Positions 1 to 7,916 of a stretch of 64,000 bases of DNA are shown here, one piece after another. The DNA is from Bryobacteraceae bacterium (lineage in GTDB: Bacteria > Acidobacteriota > Terriglobia > Bryobacterales > Bryobacteraceae): NCBI GenBank assembly GCA_041394945.1, contig JAWKHH010000004.1, forward strand, positions 1 through 64,000, written 5' to 3'. The notes under the pieces are model-generated. The model made no database searches. It was not told where the DNA came from and saw nothing but the letters and a program-made list of their open reading frames with translations. The position numbers and the translations under genes were made by a program. How positions within the stretch are numbered: the first letter of the stretch is position 1; the number at the start of each line of letters is the position of its first letter.

Positions 1-183
1 CTTCTTCCCGCATTCCGGGCACAGCCATTCGGCTCCATCCTCGCGCTTCAGGTACACGTGAATCTCACTCTCGGCCAGCTTCAACTCCACCCGTCCTACC
101 TGCCACGGGGCCACCACGCCGAGGATCTTCGGTATAGATCGCGTTCGTCCACCCCGTCCATTATCGGCGACCTCCCACTGCAT
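1..183 (-). CDS. ISL3-family transposase, N-terminal part (cut by window edge)
   Basis: Reading the minus strand from an ATG at 183 gives 61 uninterrupted codons to the window edge. The protein has the N-terminal layout of ISL3 transposases: a short lead (IPKILGV), then APWQVGRVEL and IHVYLKREDG, ending in the zinc-binding CPECGKK. In the family this zinc-ribbon precedes the helix-turn-helix and DDE domains, which would lie outside the window. Whether the rest is intact cannot be seen. No good ribosome binding site is visible before the ATG, so the true start could be further upstream. Its position next to IS66 and RHS scraps fits a region of repeated insertion. Confidence 0.72.
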   Translation of the reverse strand, partial: MQWEVADNGRGGRTRSIPKILGVVAPWQVGRVELKLAESEIHVYLKREDGAEWLCPECGKK

Positions 184-203
184 TCCCGGATGGACCAAGC
201 GGT

Positions 204-1400
204 CTATTGTTCACGGTAGATGCGCCAGACGCGGGTGTGTTGGGTGCTGGTGACTAAATATCGCCCATTCGGATCAAACGCGACACCCGAGAAGTCCGCG
301 GCAAACGGGTTGTCGCGCGGCTCAGTAACGGCGGCATGCCTAACTCGTGCGAGCTCGGCACCTGATCGCAGATCGTAGATTCCTGCCGACGCATACGAAC
401 CGCTCCTGGCCGTATCTCGGATCGTCCGACCGGCTACCAGAAGAGATCCGTCGGGCGAAAGAGCAAGGGCATTCCGCCCATCAATGGCGAGCTGCCGCTC
501 TATACGACCGCCTAGGCCGTCGGCTATAACCAGTTCGTGAACCGAATCCGGCTGAAGTACTGGGCCAGTCTTCGTCACGTAGGCATCTACGACAACCCGG
601 ACTCCGTCGGGGCTAATCGCAACCGCATGCGGAAGCATGCTGAAACTAAGTCCCATCGGGGGCTCGATCTCGGCCAGAACCGTTAAGTCTGATGTGCGCC
701 GAAGTACAAGCATCGATCGTTCGCCCTCTTCCACCACATAGGCCAGGGTGTCACGGGCTTTCGATAGTACGACACTGCCGACCTTCGCAGCATTGGCCGC
801 CACCGGGACCCGGGACTCCAGCGCCACTTCCATCGACGGAAGTCGAACTTTGACGATCCGGCCGCGGCTCATCCCAAGCGCGGACGACTCATCCAAGGGG
901 CGGAGGTAGGTCAGCCCGACCTTGCTTTCACCTTCTGGTAGAACCTTGACCCGGGCTTCCCGTTTCGCCCACACACCCTGGTGAAACGAGCGGCCGGCCC
1001 ACCATTCCACATAACCGTGGCTCTCACCGGGAACCCACCATGCACCCCAAATCGTACCTCTCATTGGAATTCGAAGGTCCGTGCGTGCCGCATTGCCGGG
1101 TAGACCGTTAGCCGAAAGGCTAATGACGCGCAAGGTGTCTCCCTCCGATCGGCCCGACTTCGTCGCTCCAATAGCCCAGGAAGGGACTGTCAACCGTACC
1201 AACGGGTTCTGTGAACAGGCAAGGAGTATCTGTGTACCGCCGGACGAGATATCTTGAAAGCGACAGTCCGGGTATTCAGCCACTTGCCTGACTCGGAAGG
1301 AGTCTCGCTCCTCCACGTCGTTTCCGCGGAGCGCCACAGCTCTGCCAGCTACTACTGAGCTAGAAGCTCGCAAGAACCACCGCCGGCTACCAACAGTCAT
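204..1400 (-). CDS. Tat-exported WD40/beta-propeller-like protein
   Basis: A 398-residue protein. I chose the ATG at 1400 rather than the TTG at 1406 because a strong Shine-Dalgarno (AAGGAGGT, 1409-1416) lies 8 bases before it. The N-terminus (SRRWFLRASSSVVAG) has a twin-arginine signal pattern, so export folded to the periplasm or outside is likely. The body contains recurring propeller strands of the type AISPDGVRVVV, ALSPDGSLLVAG and AFDPNGRYLVTS, ending in TRVWRIYREQ, as in WD40/YVTN-type propellers. No catalytic motif is visible and the ligand is unknown. It lies between insertion-sequence remnants and appears intact. Confidence is high for the fold class and low for function. Confidence 0.7.
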   Translation of the reverse strand: MTVGSRRWFLRASSSVVAGRAVALRGNDVEERDSFRVRQVAEYPDCRFQDISSGGTQILLACSQNPLVRLTVPSWAIGATKSGRSEGDTLRVISLSANGLPGNAARTDLRIPMRGTIWGAWWVPGESHGYVEWWAGRSFHQGVWAKREARVKVLPEGESKVGLTYLRPLDESSALGMSRGRIVKVRLPSMEVALESRVPVAANAAKVGSVVLSKARDTLAYVVEEGERSMLVLRRTSDLTVLAEIEPPMGLSFSMLPHAVAISPDGVRVVVDAYVTKTGPVLQPDSVHELVIADGLGGRIERQLAIDGRNALALSPDGSLLVAGRTIRDTARSGSYASAGIYDLRSGAELARVRHAAVTEPRDNPFAADFSGVAFDPNGRYLVTSTQHTRVWRIYREQ

Positions 1401-1416
1401 GGCCAACCACCTCCTT

Positions 1417-1798
1417 GCCGAGCCCCTTCGCTACAGCGAAAGGATTCGTCTTCTGCCCAGTGATCTTAATTATGCGCCACCTCCAAGGCATGTCCCAGAG
1501 CGCCGACACCGCCCATCATTGGGTTCCACAAGTCAGTATCGACGAAACCGCCGCCGCTGCCAACACCTATCTGAAGCGAGAATCGAAGCCGATTCTCTCG
1601 AAAGCCGGCATCGGACATTCCAGGATGCATCGACTCAGCGATGTGCTGATCTCTCGAGAACGTCGACGACGAGCCTATTGAACCTAGAAAGGCGCTCAGC
1701 GCTTCACCGGGAGCGAACATCAACCGATCCTGCTCAACAGATGTTACCGCCAGTGAAGAGAAGTCCAGACCTGCGCTGGTCAGGGCACCTGTTATGTT
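1417..1798. other. Gap without a recognisable gene
   Basis: About 380 bases between the WD40-like gene and the IS66 remnant. The minus-strand frame of the IS66 TnpB fragment stays open through most of it, but the translation no longer resembles TnpB and matches nothing I recognise. It is best read as unrelated sequence fused in by a deletion or insertion. No promoter or terminator stands out. Confidence 0.4.
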
Positions 1799-1960
1799 GA
1801 TTCTGTTCCTTCGTTTGTTGGCGAAAGCGAACAGGTTTCCGGCGAAGACGTCCAACCGTAAATGATCGCGTACCAGCGCGTGCAGGCTGTCGAAATTCTT
1901 CCGCATGTCGCAAGGCGTCAGGCACAAGTACACGCGTACGCTGGCCGGCCACCACATCAC
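1799..1960 (-). pseudogene. tnpB: IS66 TnpB (Orf2) N-terminal remnant
   Basis: From the GTG/ATG at 1960/1957 the first 54 codons read as IS66 accessory protein TnpB: VRVYLCLTPCDMRKNFDSL, then HALVRDHLRLDVFAGNLF and AFANKRRNRI, matching the family pattern V-x-I-Y-L-C-x-x-P-x-D-M-R-K. Similarity stops abruptly near 1799, about half way through the normal protein, and the frame runs on into unrelated sequence. The start overlaps the stop of the upstream tnpA remnant (GTGATG), the usual IS66 coupling. No IS66 tnpC transposase follows, so the element is dead. Confidence 0.82.
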
Positions 1961-2233
1961 GGCGTCGTCCGCAACGCGGCCAGCACCAGGCGCACCGTGG
2001 CGGCGTCGGCGCCCTCGCCGATCCGGATGTGCCCGCCGCCTGGCAGCGTGATCTCGATGCGCGCCGGCCGAGTCACGTCGACTCCTGACGGCTCGATCAC
2101 CGCGAACCGCACGGTGGCCGGGTGGGCGCTGCGCTCAGGGTCCGCCCGCCGTCAGGCCGCTGCGCTCTTGCTCGGACACCTTCTCCCGCCAGAATGTTGC
2201 CCGGCTTCCTCGTTCTTGCTGCTGCTTGGCCAT
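1957..2233 (-). pseudogene. tnpA: IS66 TnpA (Orf1) remnant with internal deletion
   Basis: The ATG at 2233 opens MAKQQQERGSRATFWREKV followed by SEQERSGLTAG, the start of IS66 TnpA. This frame hits a stop (GGP*) at about 2138. A second frame then carries the TnpA C-terminus: HPATVRFAVIEPSGVDV, RPARIEITLPGGGHIRIG and ATVRLVLAALRTTP*, ending at 1957. The helix-turn-helix middle (normally about 30-40 residues) is missing, so an internal deletion has fused the ends out of frame. This is a fossil IS66 copy together with the TnpB piece. I saw no terminal inverted repeats. Confidence 0.8.
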
Positions 2234-2242
2234 GCAGCTACT

Positions 2243-2520
2243 ATGCGCTGCCTTCGGGCCTGGGCGATAGAGGGGATTCTCAGCCGCTTACGGTGGATCT
2301 GAACTACAGTTACTCGGGTACGCAGAATAGCGGAAAGTTTGCAGCTGTATAACGCGATCAGCGAGGAGACGGTGGTCTACCAGTATGATTCGCCGCAAAG
2401 GATGACGTCGGCGACGCAGGCGGGCGGGTCGAGTCCGTTCGGTGCGCGGAGTTACGCATAAGATGGAAGGGGAAGCCTTACGCAGATGGGGTCGTCGCCT
2501 TACTCAGAGCCGGCGCGGCG
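2243..2520 (+). pseudogene. RHS/YD-repeat protein remnant
   Basis: Two plus-strand frames read as a piece of an RHS-repeat protein. The first gives DSQPLTVDLNYSYSGTQNSG and stops at a TAA at about 2352. A shifted frame continues LYNAISEETVVYQYDSPQRM, TSATQAGGSSPFGARSYA, a stop, then DGRGSLTQMGSSPYS. Motifs such as LNYSYSGTQN, VVYQYDS-x-x-R-x-T-x-A and YDG-x-G-x-LTQ are typical of YD repeats in RHS/toxin-shell proteins. Only about 90 residues remain, with a frameshift and an in-frame stop. It abuts the start of the IS66 fragment, suggesting insertion or recombination within an RHS gene. Confidence 0.72.
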
Positions 2521-2525
2521 GGTGG

Positions 2526-3935
2526 TTAGTTCTGATCCGGGTAGAACTCGGCGCGGTGGCGCTCGGCCGTCGCGATCATGCGTTTGGCGACGTCCTTTTC
2601 CTTGTCGATGACGTTGGTCGTCTCGTCGGGGTCGCGTTCCATGTTGAACAGCGACAGCTCGATCCGCTTCTGCTCGTAGACGCCGGCGGCGCCGTCCATG
2701 CCCGCCCGCACGAGCGACCGGTAGTTGTGCGGCAGGTGCAGCTTCCAACGGCCGTCGCCGCTGATGATCCCTTCGAAGACGTGGCCCGTTGAGAACGGGT
2801 AGTACTCGTGTGGGTTTTTGGCGCCGGGCGCACCGCGGACGAGGTCCCACACGCTACGGCCGTCCACCGGATTCGACGGCAACTCCGCCCCGGCGAGATG
2901 CGCTACGGTCGGCATGATGTCCACCGTACACAGCGTCCGCGTGGAGGTGGCGCCGGCGGGAATGAGGCCCGGGTAACGCATAATGCAGGCGCTGCGTGTT
3001 CCCCCGTCGAAGCCGGTTCCCTTGGCCTCGCGGAACGGAGTGGAACCTGCGTGGTTCCCGTACGACACCCACGGTCCGTTGTCGGAAGTGAACAGCACGA
3101 ACGTCTCGCGGGCGACGTCCTTGCGGGCGAGCGCATTGAGGATCTGCCCCACGGACCAATCGAGCTCCATCATCACGTCCGCATAGAGCCCCTTGCCCGA
3201 CTTCCCCTTGAACTTGTCGCTCGCGAAGATCGGCACGTGCGGCATCGAGTGCGGGACGTACAGCAGAAAAGGATCCTTCGCCGAGCGCTCGATGAAGTCG
3301 ACGGCATGTTCGGTGTACCAGGTGGTGAGCTGCGTCTGGAGTTCCGGCGTGATGCGCTCGATCTTCACCTTGCCGTTCTCCCAGAAATGCAGCGGATAGG
3401 GCCTGTAGGCTGCCGGGTTCTCGGGATGGAACTCCCACATGTCGTTCGAGTACATCAGCCCGCAGGATTCGTCGAAGCCGCGGACGTGGGGGCGGGTGTC
3501 GTCCTGATCGCCGAGGTGCCACTTGCCGAACACGGCGGTGCGGTATCCGCGCGGCTTGAGGACCTGGGCCATTGTGGCGAACTTGGGGTCCAGCCCGCGG
3601 GCGCGCGGCGGATGCGCGCCAAAGACCTTCGTGCGGCCGGGGTAGCAGCCGGTCATCAACGCGGACCGCGAGGCCGAGCAGACGGCCTGCGGCACGTAGA
3701 AATTGTTGAAGCGGCATCCTTCACGAGCGAGACGGGCGACGTTGGGGGTCGGGTAGGCGGGGTTGCCGAAGGGGTGAAAGTCGGACCAGCCGGAGTCGTC
3801 GAGGAAGACGATGACGATGTTCGGCGGGCGTTCACCGGCGGCGCGGACGAACGGCCCGGCGGCGAGGCCTGCGGCGGAAGTGCGTAGGAAATCTCTCCGG
3901 GTCTTTTCAGCCTTCCCAAAGTGGTCGTTGCGCAT
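2526..3935 (-). CDS. Tat-exported sulfatase (arylsulfatase A-like, Cys type)
   Basis: A 469-residue S1-family sulfatase. The Tat signal is TRRDFLRTSAAGLAAG (residues 12-27). The alkaline-phosphatase-fold core begins PPNIVIVFLDDSGWSDF with metal-binding Asp46/Asp47. The sulfatase signature is C86-S-A-S-R90 followed by SALMTGCYPGRT; Cys86 would be converted to formylglycine. FGKWHLGDQDD and LFTSDNGPW carry further active-site residues. Length is normal and the gene looks intact. The substrate (a sulfate ester, probably of a polysaccharide) cannot be told from sequence. The radical-SAM maturase at 26297-27523 could activate it. No strong ribosome binding site precedes the ATG. Confidence 0.9.
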   Translation of the reverse strand: MRNDHFGKAEKTRRDFLRTSAAGLAAGPFVRAAGERPPNIVIVFLDDSGWSDFHPFGNPAYPTPNVARLAREGCRFNNFYVPQAVCSASRSALMTGCYPGRTKVFGAHPPRARGLDPKFATMAQVLKPRGYRTAVFGKWHLGDQDDTRPHVRGFDESCGLMYSNDMWEFHPENPAAYRPYPLHFWENGKVKIERITPELQTQLTTWYTEHAVDFIERSAKDPFLLYVPHSMPHVPIFASDKFKGKSGKGLYADVMMELDWSVGQILNALARKDVARETFVLFTSDNGPWVSYGNHAGSTPFREAKGTGFDGGTRSACIMRYPGLIPAGATSTRTLCTVDIMPTVAHLAGAELPSNPVDGRSVWDLVRGAPGAKNPHEYYPFSTGHVFEGIISGDGRWKLHLPHNYRSLVRAGMDGAAGVYEQKRIELSLFNMERDPDETTNVIDKEKDVAKRMIATAERHRAEFYPDQN

Positions 3936-4007
3936 TGTGTCTTCACAGCCTATCGTAAAAGTGAGGGACGTCTTCCCCGGCGGCTTTTGCGCTTGGGAGG
4001 CGGAACG

Positions 4008-5390
4008 ATGTCAGAAGAATTTCAGAACATCAGCCTGCGGGTGCCGGAACGGCGCTTCACAGGCTGGCAGCACTTCATCGAGAACACGCCCGAGTACTCC
4101 ATCGGAATCGAAGTCGTCGACGACACGCCGGGGCATCGCGGCCATTGGGTTCATTTCGACCATCACGTGGGTGTGATCCGCGAGGCGGCGATGAGCGCGG
4201 CGATGCAGGCCTACATCGCGGTCCGGCAAGGGCGGCTGATGGAACGGTGGCTGGCGCGCCGGCGGCCGCTGCCGGTATATGTCTGGAACGCCGATCAGGA
4301 CGTGTGCCTGACGGCGTTCGTGCTCGAGTACCACCATATGCTCGAGCGTGCCGAGGGCATGCCGATGCTGCGCTGGATCGTGCAGTACAACAACAAGATC
4401 GACGTGTGCGGCGGGTTGTATCCGGTGAAGCTCGACGATCTGGTGAACAACCACTTCACGTGGGTTTTCGAGCCCTATCGCGAACAGCGGATGCGCGGCA
4501 AGGCGATCGGCGACGAAGCGCTGGTGAAGTCGACGATCGGCTCGGTGTGCAGCCGGCTGCTAGCGCTGATCGAAGGGCGGGCCGGGTACGCGCCGATCAC
4601 GGTGCAGCCGGAGATTCTGTACGAATCGCCACACGGGTTCGTGATCGTGGACGAGAAGGGCGACCCGAACGCGCGGCTGGTGCTGGCGGCGCAGGGTCAC
4701 CGGAACCTGATCAGCCTGATCTGCCAGCGGCCGGGCGGGCGGTACACGTATAGCGTGATTCGGGGTTCGCCATACGACGAAGATGTGTTCGACGTGGGTA
4801 AGCTGATCGAGGCGTTCCAGGAGGCTGAGGACCAGCCGTACTCGCGGATCTGGGGCGGGTCCAACCTGGCGGCCGGGTCCGACAGTGCGCTCGGCAGCAG
4901 CCTGCATTGGACACAACTGCGGGATATCGCGGAGCCGATCGTGCGGCGGGCGGCGGAGTATGCCACCGCCGGCGGTTATCGCCCGGGCATGGCGCAAGCG
5001 GCGCGACCACGTGTCCTGCTAGTGATGCGGCCGGAAATGCGGTTGCGACTTCGCCGGACGCTGGAGGATTGCGGGGCGGAGGTGTGGGCGGCGGGCTCAT
5101 TCGGCGAAGCCGAGGAGTTCTTCATCGCGCACGCAGGCTTCGACGCGATTTTCACGAGCCTGGATCTTCCCGACGGCGGCTACGATCGCGTTCTGGGGCT
5201 CGCCGGCGGGCAGTGCGGATTGAGAGTGGGCGATCCTGTGCCGGTGGCGGTGTGCGTGGACAAACCGGACGGCGGGTGTGTGGACCTGCTCGAGCGTGGC
5301 GCGATCCATGTACTTTCGGAGCCGTACTCGGCTGAAGCGATCCGGGAGACGCTGGACGCGATGTTGGGCGTTCGGGTCCGGGGCCGGTAA
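4008..5390 (+). CDS. DHH-like phosphoesterase-type domain fused to a degenerate response-regulator receiver
   Basis: A 460-residue cytoplasmic protein. The ATG at 4008 has a good ribosome binding site (GGGAGG, 3994-3999); longer upstream starts are not needed. The N-terminal part (about 1-330) recalls DHH/DHHA1 phosphoesterases: HWVHFDHHVGVIREA, then VYVWNADQDVCLTAFVL, and late GGSNLAAGSDSALGSSLHW, the place of a DHHA1 GG-x-x-x-A-A-G motif. The first canonical Asp motifs are not obvious. Residues about 335-455 read as a CheY-like receiver (RVLLVMRPEMRLRLRRTL to GAIHVLSEPYSAEAI), but the acidic pair is lost, the phospho-Asp position is Ser (IFTSLDLPDG) and the conserved Lys is Glu. Function unknown; the domain call is inference. 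Confidence 0.55.
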   Translation: MSEEFQNISLRVPERRFTGWQHFIENTPEYSIGIEVVDDTPGHRGHWVHFDHHVGVIREAAMSAAMQAYIAVRQGRLMERWLARRRPLPVYVWNADQDVCLTAFVLEYHHMLERAEGMPMLRWIVQYNNKIDVCGGLYPVKLDDLVNNHFTWVFEPYREQRMRGKAIGDEALVKSTIGSVCSRLLALIEGRAGYAPITVQPEILYESPHGFVIVDEKGDPNARLVLAAQGHRNLISLICQRPGGRYTYSVIRGSPYDEDVFDVGKLIEAFQEAEDQPYSRIWGGSNLAAGSDSALGSSLHWTQLRDIAEPIVRRAAEYATAGGYRPGMAQAARPRVLLVMRPEMRLRLRRTLEDCGAEVWAAGSFGEAEEFFIAHAGFDAIFTSLDLPDGGYDRVLGLAGGQCGLRVGDPVPVAVCVDKPDGGCVDLLERGAIHVLSEPYSAEAIRETLDAMLGVRVRGR

Positions 5391-5420
5391 GCCAGTTCAG
5401 AACCTAGCAACTGTTTCTTG

Positions 5421-5668
5421 GAACCCGCGCAAAACGGACTCGCTCCGGCTTTCGCCGCACGCCGATTCTCGGGCCGTTTGTAGCCGCGCCGGAGCGGCCT
5501 TCGCGCTTATTGAACCACGCGCAAAACGGACTCGCTCCGGCCCGTTTGGAGCCGCGCCGGAGCGGCCTTCGCGCTTATTGAACCACGCGCAAAACGGACT
5601 CGCTCCGGCTTTCGCCGCACGCCGATTCTCGGGCCGTTTGGAGCCGCGCCGGAGCGGCCTTCGCGCTT
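5421..5668. repeat. Three tandem intergenic repeats with inverted arms
   Basis: Three direct copies lie at 5421-5511, 5512-5579 and 5580-5668. Each starts GAACC(A)CGCGCAAAACGG and ends GCGGCCTTCGCGCTT. The first and third are about 90 bases and nearly identical; the middle copy lacks about 24 bases of the centre. Every copy has a perfect 9-base inverted pair, CGCTCCGGC and GCCGGAGCG (for example 5533-5541 and 5556-5564), able to form a stem. The block fills the gap between two convergent genes, so it may act as a bidirectional terminator or be a dispersed intergenic repeat. The short copy shows recent gain or loss. Confidence 0.85.
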
Positions 5669-5676
5669 GATCAGAC

Positions 5677-7392
5677 TCAGAGCCGCGGCACGGGCGGCTT
5701 CGAGGCACGCCACGGGAGCACGCCGCGGCGCTTGGACGGCCGGCGAAAAACCTGATTTCCGGCGGTGACGTACAGTGTGTCGAGCGAGGCGCCTCCAGCG
5801 AAGACGACGCTGGTGAGCGACAGGCCGCCGGGGTTGAGCAGCACGGCGGAGGTTCTCCCGGCGGGGTCGTTCACCTGCAGCCCCAACCGCGTGCAGACGT
5901 AGAGGAAGCCTTCCGAATCGACCGTGAAACCGCCGGCGCCGGAGTGTGTCTCACCGGGCTCGACTTCGTCCTCGATCTCGAGCCGGTGAAAAGCAACCCC
6001 GTAGGCAAGCGATGCGTCCGGCTGGATCTGGAACGACCACACCCAGCGGCCGAGGGCGTCGCTCACCAGCAGAAGCGTATGATCGGGCGAGAGGCGGATC
6101 CCGGCTGGCGCGTGAATGCCCTCGTGTACGGTGCGCCGGGCGCCCTTGGGATCGATGAAGCCGACGCGGTGCGTATTCGTCTCGGTGAAATACACACCTC
6201 CGGCGGGCGTCACGGCAAGGTCGGCAGCGGCGACTCCTTGGGCGATCACAGTCTCCTTCCCGCTCGCATCGAGGGCCACCACCCGCTTGGCCGCTGGCTG
6301 GGAAGCGTAGAGCCGTCCGCTGGGACCGAACATCAGCCCGCCCGCCCCGCTGCTGGTTTTCGCGAAGGCGCTCACTTCACCGGAGCCGTGGTCGATCTTG
6401 CGGATCTCGCGAGCGCCGGCGTCGGCGAAGAAGATGTTGCCGGCGGCGTCGACGGCGAGGCCGCTCGCCGATCGGTAGTCACCAGCCACTGGCTCCCACT
6501 CGATCGACGGATCGACGTATCGCGCCGCGAACGACTTTACGGGCTTGGCGATGGGCGTCTTCCAGTCGCGCCAGACCCAGCGCAGGGCTTCGGGCAGAAG
6601 CGGTCCGCCGTGCTTCGAGTTGTGGCCTTCCGTGCCGACGACGAGTTTGGCGTCGTAGCCGGTCTGGTCGAGCGCGGCGATCATGTCCTGGTTGCTTTGG
6701 ATGTTCACGTCGCCTGTGCCGTCCTGGAGGAAGATACGCAGCGGCTTCCCTTCGAACTTGCGTACCTGTGAAGGGAGAATGAGCGCGCCCCGCTGGTGGG
6801 TGAATCCGGCGATGAAGCTCATCACGCGGCGGAAGTAATCGGACCGCTCCCAGGCGGTGTTGAATGAGCAGTTGCCTCCGGAGGATGAGCCGGAGATGGC
6901 GTGCAGGTTGGGATTGTCGCTGAGCTTGTGCGTCTTGCCGACTTCCGGGATGATCTCTTCGATCAGGAAACGGGCGTAGCGGCCGGTGACGGCGTCGTAT
7001 TCATAGCTCCGGTGGAAGCGGGATTGCTGGCTCGGGTCGCGGGCGGGGAGGATGCCCGGCGCGATCAGGATGGCGATGGTGACCGGCATGTCGCCCTTGT
7101 GGATGAGGTTGTCGAAGACGGTGGGCACGCGCCACGCACCGTCTTCTTTCACGAAGCCCGCGCCGTCCTGAAAGACCATCACCGCGGCCGTGACCCCGGA
7201 TTCAAGCTGCGCGGGTGCGTAGATCCAATAGTCGTGCGTAGTTCCCGGATAGACGCGGCTCGTGGTCCAGGTGTGTTTGGTGACCTTGCCGCGTGGGACG
7301 CCGGGCTGCGGGGAGGAGTCCGGCCCATAGGTGTACTCATCGGCCGGGAGGCAGGGAGCAAATGCGAGTGGAAGGAAGGCTCGGCGCAGCAT
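5677..7392 (-). CDS. Secreted esterase (enterochelin-esterase-like) fused to SMP-30/gluconolactonase-like propeller
   Basis: A 571-residue protein with a Sec-type signal (MLRRAFLPLAFAPCLPADE). Residues about 20-290 are an alpha/beta-hydrolase of the Fes/IroE-like esterase type: RVYPGTTHDYWIYAPAQ, AAVMVFQDGAGF, and the nucleophile elbow ISGSSSGGNCSFNTAW, with a late LVVGTEGHNSKHGG that could supply the His. Residues about 300-555 form a six-bladed SMP-30/gluconolactonase-like propeller (GLAVDAAGNIFFADAGAREI, FTVDSEGFLYVCTRLGLQV). Such fusions occur in Acidobacteria and Planctomycetes, where one enzyme may open a lactone and hydrolyse an ester. TATCAT at 7398-7403, five bases before the ATG, and no Shine-Dalgarno suggest a leaderless start. 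Confidence 0.8.
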   Translation of the reverse strand: MLRRAFLPLAFAPCLPADEYTYGPDSSPQPGVPRGKVTKHTWTTSRVYPGTTHDYWIYAPAQLESGVTAAVMVFQDGAGFVKEDGAWRVPTVFDNLIHKGDMPVTIAILIAPGILPARDPSQQSRFHRSYEYDAVTGRYARFLIEEIIPEVGKTHKLSDNPNLHAISGSSSGGNCSFNTAWERSDYFRRVMSFIAGFTHQRGALILPSQVRKFEGKPLRIFLQDGTGDVNIQSNQDMIAALDQTGYDAKLVVGTEGHNSKHGGPLLPEALRWVWRDWKTPIAKPVKSFAARYVDPSIEWEPVAGDYRSASGLAVDAAGNIFFADAGAREIRKIDHGSGEVSAFAKTSSGAGGLMFGPSGRLYASQPAAKRVVALDASGKETVIAQGVAAADLAVTPAGGVYFTETNTHRVGFIDPKGARRTVHEGIHAPAGIRLSPDHTLLLVSDALGRWVWSFQIQPDASLAYGVAFHRLEIEDEVEPGETHSGAGGFTVDSEGFLYVCTRLGLQVNDPAGRTSAVLLNPGGLSLTSVVFAGGASLDTLYVTAGNQVFRRPSKRRGVLPWRASKPPVPRL

Positions 7393-7451
7393 GATTCATG
7401 ATAAGGGGGACGCTGCCTGAGAGGAGGGCGCCTGTGGGACAATCGACGACG

Positions 7452-7880
7452 ATGACCATCAAGAGGTACGCAAACGCAGTCTGGCAAGGCAATCTGCAGG
7501 AAGGCGCGGGCACGCTTTCGGCGCCGGGCGGCGTGCTGAACCAGACGCCATACTCCTTCAAAACCAGGTTCGGCGATTCGCCGGGCACGAACCCAGAGGA
7601 ACTCATCGCGGCGGCGCACGCCGGCTGCTTCACGATGGCAACGTCGTTTGCGCTGCAGAACGCCGGCTTCACGGCAGAGAAGCTCGAAACGCGCGCCGAG
7701 TTGAAGCTGGAGCAGTCCGGCGGCGGGTTCAGCATCACGGGCGTTCACCTGACGATGCGCGCGGCGGCGCCGGGGATTGACGCGGCGCAGTTTCAGCAGA
7801 TCGCCGAGGGAGCCAAGGCGAACTGCCCGGTGTCAAAGGTGCTGAACTGTCCGATCACGCTGGAAGCAACGCTCGAGTAG
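7452..7880 (+). CDS. OsmC/Ohr-family peroxide-detoxifying protein
   Basis: A 142-residue protein of normal length for OsmC. Catalytic cysteines sit at C59 (AAHAGCFTMA) and C125 (AKANCPVSKV), and the family motif PGTNPEELIAAAHAG is intact. It would reduce organic hydroperoxides in the cytoplasm through a Cys sulfenate/disulfide cycle using lipoylated or thiol partners. I give the conventional ATG start (MTIKRYANAVWQ). An in-frame GTG at 7434 has a far better ribosome binding site (AGGAGG, 7422-7427, six bases away) and would add VGQSTT, so that start is quite possible. It is divergent from the esterase gene. Confidence 0.93.
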   Translation: MTIKRYANAVWQGNLQEGAGTLSAPGGVLNQTPYSFKTRFGDSPGTNPEELIAAAHAGCFTMATSFALQNAGFTAEKLETRAELKLEQSGGGFSITGVHLTMRAAAPGIDAAQFQQIAEGAKANCPVSKVLNCPITLEATLE

Positions 7881-7903
7881 CACGGGGGTCCACGTTTCCG
7901 CGC

Positions 7904-7909
7904 GATACT
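7904..7909 (+). promoter_or_regulatory. Possible -10 element of the ridA-like gene
   Basis: GATACT lies seven bases before the ATG at 7917, with no Shine-Dalgarno between. This spacing would put transcription start at or next to the ATG (leaderless). No convincing -35 is visible. Confidence 0.35.
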
Positions 7910-7916
7910 GCCGTAG

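Noticed and set aside
1399..1800. 133-codon plus-strand frame
   Set aside because: Overlaps the ribosome binding site and start of the WD40-like gene and resembles nothing; probably chance.
5421..5668. Possible CRISPR array
   Set aside because: Copies are adjacent, without unique spacers of constant length, and one copy is internally deleted; no cas genes nearby.
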